DNA of 64,000 nucleotides from an uncultured Draconibacterium sp. GTDB taxonomy: Bacteria; Bacteroidota; Bacteroidia; Bacteroidales; Prolixibacteraceae. The position numbers and the translations under genes are program-made. Below are positions 59,831 through 64,000 of this stretch, one piece after another. Within the stretch, counting starts at the first letter, position 1. Every line of letters begins with the position of its first letter. The DNA is taken from assembly GCA_947492175.1 (NCBI GenBank), contig CANLMQ010000020.1, positions 1 to 64,000 on the forward strand, given 5' to 3'. The notes under the pieces are model-generated. The model did no database searches. It was given only the letters and a program-made list of their open reading frames with translations, and was not told the DNA's origin.

Positions 59831-59865
59831 CACCTTTTCCAAAGGTCTAAACTTTGGAAAAGGTG
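59831..59865. terminator. Second hairpin between pfp and the flavoprotein gene
   Basis: A perfect 14-bp stem CACCTTTTCCAAAG / CTTTGGAAAAGGTG with a 7-nt loop. TTCTTTCTTTTTT follows on the plus strand. It may terminate either direction. Confidence 0.7.
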
Positions 59866-59876
59866 TTCTTTCTTTT

Positions 59877-60449
59877 TTATTGAACCTTTTTCAATAGCCA
59901 GGCCATGTTTTCAGCCAGAGTTTTTATTGTATTTATGCCTTCTTCGTCGTTTAAAACATCGCCGGGGTTTCGGCCAAAAGCAAAGTTCCAGTAGCTCGAT
60001 CCGGGAACAATCATCTGGTTGATCAGGAAAAAGCGGTTCATGGCATCGAAGGTAGTAAGGGCACCTCCCCGGCGTACCGACATTATACCTGCTCCAACTT
60101 TACGTTTCAGCAGATGACCATTGCCACGTGTAACATAGCCTGCGACATCCATTAATGCTTTTATTTCGGAAGTAACATCGGCAAAATAAACAGGCGAACC
60201 AAGAATAATTCCATCGGCTTCAATCATTTTATCAATGCATGTATTCAGGAGTTCGTTTTTTATGTGGCAACGGCGATCCTGTGCTTCGCGGCATTTCCCG
60301 CAGGCTGTACATCCGTGAACCGGTTTGTTTCCCAGCTGGATTTTTTCTGTTTCAATTCCTTCGTTATTGAAGATTTTAAACATTTCGTCGATAAGAATTG
60401 ATGTATTGCCGTTTCGGCGCGGACTTCCGTTAAATGCTACTACTTTCAT
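59877..60449 (-). CDS. Iron-sulfur flavoprotein / flavodoxin-fold oxidoreductase
   Basis: 190 residues from ATG 60449 (MKVVAFNGSPRRNGNTSILI), the normal N-terminus; an open frame runs 100 codons further but antisense to no use and unlike the family. FMN-binding GSPRRNGNT is followed by C-x2-C-x2-C-x7-C (GCTACGKCREAQDRRC), the compact motif of iron-sulfur flavoproteins that carry a 4Fe-4S cluster. GSPVYFADVTSEIKALMD is the second FMN loop. Probably a cytosolic NAD(P)H-linked redox or detoxification enzyme. Confidence 0.85.
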   Translation of the reverse strand: MKVVAFNGSPRRNGNTSILIDEMFKIFNNEGIETEKIQLGNKPVHGCTACGKCREAQDRRCHIKNELLNTCIDKMIEADGIILGSPVYFADVTSEIKALMDVAGYVTRGNGHLLKRKVGAGIMSVRRGGALTTFDAMNRFFLINQMIVPGSSYWNFAFGRNPGDVLNDEEGINTIKTLAENMAWLLKKVQ

Positions 60450-60486
60450 ATATTCTATTGTGATGCTGTGTTGCTGTTTTTCTGTA

Positions 60487-61140
60487 TTATTGATTAAAAA
60501 CAAAGGAGATGATGTTGGCTCCCATTTGCAGGGCTTTCTCCCGCAGGGTTTCCGGATCGTTATGTACGTCGGCATCTTCCCAACCATCGCCCAGGTCGGT
60601 TTCGTATGTATAAAGAAAAACCATTCTTTGATCGATAAAAATTCCAAAGGCCTGCGGCGGTTTATTGTCGTGTTCGTGAATTTTGGGAATTCCTTCGTTA
60701 AAATCGTATTTCTGATGAAAAATCGGGTGGGAGGGCGGAAGCTCCACAAACTCTTTGTTTGGAAATACTTTTTTCATCTCCCGCCGAATGTATTCATCCA
60801 GGCCATAATTATCGTCGACATGCAAAAAGCCGCCACCTTCGAGGTAGGTTTTTAAGTTAATGGCATCGCTTTCCGAAAAAATTATGTTTCCGTGTCCGGT
60901 TAAATGTACAAAAGGGAAATTAAAAATCTCGGGGCTGCCCACATCAATGGTAGAAGGCTCTTTGTAAATATTTGTTTTTATGTTTCGGTTACAAAACTCA
61001 ATCAGATTGGGAAGCGCCGTAGGGTCGGAGTACCAGTCGCCACCCCCGTTATACTTTAGCAGGGCAATTTTAACACCGCTGTTTTGTGCAATGGCGGTGC
61101 AGGTGGCAAACACAAAAAACAAAATAGATAGAAACCTCAT
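60487..61140 (-). CDS. Exported DUF4159 protein
   Basis: 217 residues from ATG 61140 (MRFLSILFFVFATCTAIAQ), giving a signal peptide. The DUF4159 domain shows ALLKYNGGGDWYSDPTALP, VHLTGHGNIIFSESDAINL and YLEGGGFLHVDDNYGLDEYI, a flavodoxin/ThuA-like glutamine-amidotransferase fold without an obvious nucleophilic Cys. Often found with BatA-type or MoxR loci in other bacteria; here a BatA-like gene is far away (11291). Starts 37 bp upstream of the flavoprotein gene. Confidence 0.88.
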   Translation of the reverse strand: MRFLSILFFVFATCTAIAQNSGVKIALLKYNGGGDWYSDPTALPNLIEFCNRNIKTNIYKEPSTIDVGSPEIFNFPFVHLTGHGNIIFSESDAINLKTYLEGGGFLHVDDNYGLDEYIRREMKKVFPNKEFVELPPSHPIFHQKYDFNEGIPKIHEHDNKPPQAFGIFIDQRMVFLYTYETDLGDGWEDADVHNDPETLREKALQMGANIISFVFNQ

Positions 61141-61275
61141 GTTTATAATTTTCCGAAAAATACGATTACTGATTGAGAACAAAAAATCGGGAGTTTTTTC
61201 GGCGTTACTATTTTACGGTTTTTTTACCCGCTTTTAATGGTGCCGATATAAATGGCACAAGAAAACTGGAATAAA

Positions 61276-61309
61276 AAACATCCTGCTTGTTTTATAAAGC
61301 AGGATGTTT
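61276..61309 (-). terminator. Terminator of the BACON-like lipoprotein gene
   Basis: A 13-bp stem AAACATCCTGCTT / AAGCAGGATGTTT. On the minus strand TTTTTATT follows. About 97 bp after the stop at 61406. Confidence 0.75.
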
Positions 61310-61405
61310 ATTTGTTTCTACCTGTTAACTGTTTAGAGATATCTGGTTGAAGTTTGTATTTCGGGTTTGTTTGGCGCAATAACAGATTATTTATTTCTAC
61401 TTAGA

Positions 61406-61840
61406 TTATTCTGCAGCTTGTTCAATAAATATGTGATCGAAATAATTACCGGCCTCAACAGTAATGTCCATGTTTCTTTTTTTTCCGGTATTGTTTTGGT
61501 TTAGCTTGATAAAAAGAGTGTTTTTATCGCGGCGTTCTACTATAAAATCATCTTCTGTTATGTAATAAGAACCTGATTCAAGATTTATATCATCTCTGCC
61601 ATAATAGCTATATGTGCTGTCTTGAAATGAAATATTATCAATCCACCACCAACTGCCTTTTGTAGTAATGGTAACCGAGTCTGTTTTTGATGTAAATACC
61701 ACATCTTTTTTCGATAATTGAATATTGTCATCCCAGAGTCCGATGGGATCATCTTTATCTGAACAGGATATTGTGCTTAAAATGGCAATAATAAGAAGAG
61801 TAACTTTAGTAAAAGCCTTACAATTTAGTTTAGTATACAT
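61406..61840 (-). CDS. BACON-like lipoprotein
   Basis: A 144-residue protein with lipobox LSTISC (Cys about 26). One immunoglobulin-like domain resembling BACON: LSKKDVVFTSKTDSVTITTK, then KGSWWWIDNI, and the closing NMDITVEAGNYFDHIFIEQ. BACON domains are common on Bacteroidota surface lipoproteins, often for glycan binding. A single domain with no enzyme is unusual but seen. Confidence 0.75.
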   Translation of the reverse strand: MYTKLNCKAFTKVTLLIIAILSTISCSDKDDPIGLWDDNIQLSKKDVVFTSKTDSVTITTKGSWWWIDNISFQDSTYSYYGRDDINLESGSYYITEDDFIVERRDKNTLFIKLNQNNTGKKRNMDITVEAGNYFDHIFIEQAAE

Positions 61841-61917
61841 AAAATCAGATTTAAACTTTGAAAAATATATTGTTAATAATAGTAATTTCTATAATGATGA
61901 GGATAGTTGTTATTGGG

Positions 61918-62234
61918 TTGCGTGTAAAAAGGAATATTTATTTGAGTATACAACATGCATAATTGTAAGTCAGGAACATCAGTTGTAAAAACAGGAAGCT
62001 TGTTTGAAGAATAAGGATGAGATATTGAAGAAACGGGATGCTTATTTGCATTATCAGGGTATCTATTTGACAAATAAGGAACCTTTATTGAAGAAATGGG
62101 ATATCTTATTGAAGTATAGGGATGAATATTTGAATAATAAGGAAGCCTGTTTGCAATATGTGGATTGCTATTTGAATTAACAGGATGCTTATTTGCAATT
62201 GCAGGAATATCATTTGAATATTCAGGAAGTATTA
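61918..62234. repeat. Array B: ~15 degenerate 21-bp tandem repeats
   Basis: Twelve units of exactly 21 bp run from 61983 to 62234. Three less regular units precede them (from 61918; lengths 24, 21, 20). The plus-strand consensus is TTGAANNANNNGGATNNNTAT. Plus-strand reading gives LKNKDEI/LKKRDAY-like heptads with stops. The minus strand, the strand of the neighbouring 248-aa gene, is stop-free from about 62240 to the stop at 61873-61875 and reads (S/A)NxxPxx heptads. The Pro codon varies almost only at its third base (CCT/CCC/CCA). No ATG opens that frame. Same period and same gene-terminator-array order as 38758-39071. Confidence 0.8.
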
Positions 62235-62272
62235 TTTAAAGAATATAATCATAATATATATTAAAAAGATGA

Positions 62273-62320
62273 TACAAAAAAAGATCAACCAGCTTACATG
62301 TATAAGCCGATTGATCTTTG
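62273..62320 (-). terminator. Terminator of the 248-aa helical gene
   Basis: AAAGATCAA (62280-62288) pairs with TTGATCTTT (62311-62319), with an inner AGCTTA/TAAGC pairing. The minus strand continues into a T-run. It lies 26 bp beyond the stop and before array B. Confidence 0.8.
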
Positions 62321-62345
62321 TCTGTATTCAGCTATAGAATTCTAC

Positions 62346-63092
62346 TTACAGTTTTGCCTTTGTAAACTTTAACTTGCTGATTTGCCTGTATTGGGCGCTG
62401 GTGGCACCAAACACAGCTTTAATATACATTTTTACCGATTGTGCTATGTCACAGAGTCCGGTGGTTGCGGCATAGAGAACCTGGTTTCGGGCAATGCGGG
62501 CATTGCTGAGCGGAACTTCGGCGGCAATTACAGCGGCATTGCTGTCGCTTAATTGATTACACAAGGCCGATAAGGAAGTGGTGGTGAGTTCTTCTTCGTT
62601 GGGAGCGTATTGCGGAATAGCCGCCAGCATTTGTATCAATTTTTCGAAATTCTCTTCGCGCATGTCGTAGCTTATTTGCGAGGCCGATACCTGTCTAACT
62701 TCCGGAGTTTCCGGATTGTTGGGATCGGGGGCAGGAGTAGTGATTTTTGCCGACGCCCTAGCGCCTTTAATTTTACGGGCTACGGTATTTACGCTGTCGT
62801 AAACCTGTTGGCTTACCCCTGAGGCTCTCAGGAAGTTCATTACCCGGGTTACGAGTTTGCTTAAAGGAGCAAAAACCTCTTCGCGCTGGTTTACCGCCAG
62901 GCTATAGGCCGGAATGGAGGAATACACTGCATCGATACTGTTGCCGGCATTGGTTGCAATAGTTTGCAGAGCCGTAAGTGCAAGGGCCGTATTCGATGGA
63001 TTGTAGGCTGTATTGTAGCCTGTTACATAAGAAATAAGTTCGTTAAAATTAGCCACATTAACGGCGTGGCCCGATTCTGTTTTACTTGCCAT
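62346..63092 (-). CDS. Helical cytosolic protein, unknown family
   Basis: A 248-residue protein without signal or membrane segment, predicted all-alpha: SGHAVNVANFNELISYVTGY, SLAVNQREEVFAPLSKLVTR, a central TTPAPDPNNPETPEVRQ linker, then YDMREENFEKLIQMLAAIPQ and an Ala-rich C-terminal half. The two halves look like related four-helix-type modules. No family is named by me. The gene has an AT-rich leader like the 106-aa gene at 38145 and the same arrangement of terminator plus 21-bp array downstream. Confidence 0.7.
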   Translation of the reverse strand: MASKTESGHAVNVANFNELISYVTGYNTAYNPSNTALALTALQTIATNAGNSIDAVYSSIPAYSLAVNQREEVFAPLSKLVTRVMNFLRASGVSQQVYDSVNTVARKIKGARASAKITTPAPDPNNPETPEVRQVSASQISYDMREENFEKLIQMLAAIPQYAPNEEELTTTSLSALCNQLSDSNAAVIAAEVPLSNARIARNQVLYAATTGLCDIAQSVKMYIKAVFGATSAQYRQISKLKFTKAKL

Positions 63093-63439
63093 AATTGTAT
63101 AATTTATGGGTTAATAAATAAAAAAACTATTTGTTTATTGCCGGGGTCAGAAGTCTGAAGGTCAGAAACAAATGCCTGGGCGACAATAACATGTATTCAA
63201 ATTACGGCTTTACAATAAATTAGAAAATGTTTTACAGCAGGTTAAGCGGGGAAGTTGAAAGTTTGAAAATAGAAGATAGAATATAGCAAGAGAGATTTTG
63301 GCTTATAGCTATTTTATTTATAGAAACTACTGCTTATTTGTTTTACAATACTTTTTCTGCCCTTTTGATGAGGGGACGGATTATAATTTGCGAAAGAAGG
63401 GGAGTTATTCTTTAATGTCCCTGTTTTCTTATCAGCATT
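63093..63439. other. Intergenic, nothing identified
   Basis: AT-rich leader for the 248-aa gene (63093-63140), then low-complexity sequence with short GAAG/TGAAAG direct repeats. No gene, tRNA or clear hairpin is supportable. Confidence 0.4.
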
Positions 63440-63604
63440 TTATTTTTTAGTAAAATAACTTACAAGGTTAAGAGTAAATCCCAATACGATTATTCCGCCG
63501 GCAATAAGTTGAATTCTGCCGGAGTCAGGATATCCAACAGCTAAAAATATTGCTACAATTAAAATGGCTAAACTTAGAATGTAAATTAGAGTGTTTGTTT
63601 TCAT
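63440..63604 (-). CDS. 54-residue two-helix membrane protein
   Basis: ATG at 63604, stop at 63440. Reads MKTNTLIYILSLAILIVAIF with a first membrane helix, a YPDSGRIQ turn, and a second helix IAGGIIVLGFTLNLV ending SYFTKK. This hairpin type is common among small Bacteroidota membrane proteins. Unknown function; supported by clean start, stop and hydropathy only. Confidence 0.55.
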   Translation of the reverse strand: MKTNTLIYILSLAILIVAIFLAVGYPDSGRIQLIAGGIIVLGFTLNLVSYFTKK

Positions 63605-63731
63605 TTTGTTGTTTTTTTAGATTCGTTCAATTCAATTTTAACATTACGATGTTTGTATTAACTATTTTTCTTCGATGGTCTCTGCTGACGCGGATTGTAA
63701 ATTGCGCCAGCTTTGTGGTGTAAAGATGACT

Positions 63732-64000
63732 TTATTGTTTCAATATTTTTGTAGTCTGATTATAGTTGTCGGTAGATATAGAAACAATGTATATTCCGGC
63801 CTTTAAATGATTTAAGTTAACACTGTTGGTTGGATTAAACTTTCGAAGCAAGACATTCCCATATAAATCGATGATTTCTATTGTGTTTATATTCTCACCT
63901 GATATTCTTAAATGGGATGTTACAGGATTGGGATAAATCTTTATATTCTGAAGGTATTTGTGGGGTGCAGACATTACTATATCTGATTTAATAACCGTAA
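63732..64000 (-). CDS. C-terminal end of a T9SS-secreted protein (partial)
   Basis: The frame stays open to the window edge, so only the last ~89 residues are present. The tail is a type A sorting domain of the type IX secretion system: IKIYPNPVTSHLRIS, then IEIIDLYGNVLLRK, then LKAGIYIVSISTDN ending KILKQ. It directs export across the outer membrane and surface attachment through PorU/PorV. The catalytic or binding part lies outside the window. Confidence 0.88.
   Translation of the reverse strand, partial: TVIKSDIVMSAPHKYLQNIKIYPNPVTSHLRISGENINTIEIIDLYGNVLLRKFNPTNSVNLNHLKAGIYIVSISTDNYNQTTKILKQ

Noticed and set aside
60450..60749. 100-codon N-terminal extension of the iron-sulfur flavoprotein
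   Set aside because: This part is antisense-like shadow of the DUF4159 gene; the FMN motif is correctly placed only from ATG 60449.
61725..61988. 87-codon plus-strand frame running into array B
   Set aside because: Antisense to the BACON-like lipoprotein and broken by a stop at the first array units; best seen as chance.

Overview
The window is typical chromosomal DNA of a member of the Bacteroidota. Supporting signs are a C-terminal type IX secretion sorting domain at the right edge, a BACON-like lipoprotein, CarboxypepD_reg-like domains followed by the SusC-type VVVVGYG signature, candidate promoters of the TTG-N17-21-TAnnTTTG type, A-rich leaders without Shine-Dalgarno sequences, and a PPi-dependent phosphofructokinase. 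The gene content (DUF4293, WbqC, dapB-lepB order) would suit a marine or sediment Marinilabiliales/Prolixibacteraceae-like organism. That placement is inference. No rRNA, tRNA or CRISPR was recognised.

Layout. 1-1.2 kb: apparent end of an IS21-type element, a broken gene end, then a repeat-filled non-coding island. 1.2-6.2 kb: histidine degradation (hutI and a fused ftcD/cyclodeaminase gene), split by a GxxExxY PD-(D/E)XK nuclease gene embedded in CACAAAG palindromes. 6.4-8.8 kb: short ExbB-like protein and a LytS/LytTR two-component pair. 9.8-18.6 kb: ornithine aminotransferase, BatA-like membrane protein, periplasmic isoaspartyl peptidase, a CarH-like MerR regulator, an outer-membrane barrel and a ThuA protein. 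18.7-21.9 kb: dapB-lepB-lapA-wbqC cluster. 22.1-25.9 kb: HAD phosphatase, glycosyltransferase, sugar nucleotidyltransferase and DUF4293. 26-30 kb: sucAB, without lpd. 30-32.5 kb: decayed mobile island (IS200 TnpA stub, possible ImmA/IrrE tail) carrying a 545-aa protein that resembles a fusion of RNA polymerase alpha-CTD, sigma region 4 and HARE-HTH. 32.8-37.6 kb: glyA, TauE/SafE permease, CobW GTPase, AEC transporter and HAD phosphatase. 37.6-39.1 kb: a MITE-like element, a small helical protein gene, nested palindromes and a 21-bp-phased degenerate array. 39.2-42.5 kb: AT-rich minus-strand cluster (DRGH nuclease, Zn-phospholipase-C-like protein, lipoprotein, small unknowns). 43-45.3 kb: two repeat islands around a SIMPL gene. 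45.3-50.3 kb: secreted DUF1080 and NTF2 proteins and a sigma/anti-sigma/vWA cluster. 50.4-61.2 kb: uvrA, a second ECF sigma factor, nhaA, an SPFH operon, pfp, an iron-sulfur flavoprotein and DUF4159. 61.4-64 kb: BACON-like lipoprotein, a second 21-bp array beside a second helical unknown gene, and the tail of a T9SS-secreted protein.

The most promising undescribed features are three. (i) Two loci share the order small all-alpha protein gene, terminator, about 15 degenerate 21-bp repeats; one array is stop-free on the gene strand and reads as heptads with proline codons varying at the third base. (ii) A GxxExxY nuclease gene sits inside a family of CACAAAG palindromes. (iii) A polymerase-mimic protein lies in a decayed island. 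A family of foldback repeats also abuts the 3' ends of three minus-strand genes. All calls come from reading sequence and recalling families; no database search was run.
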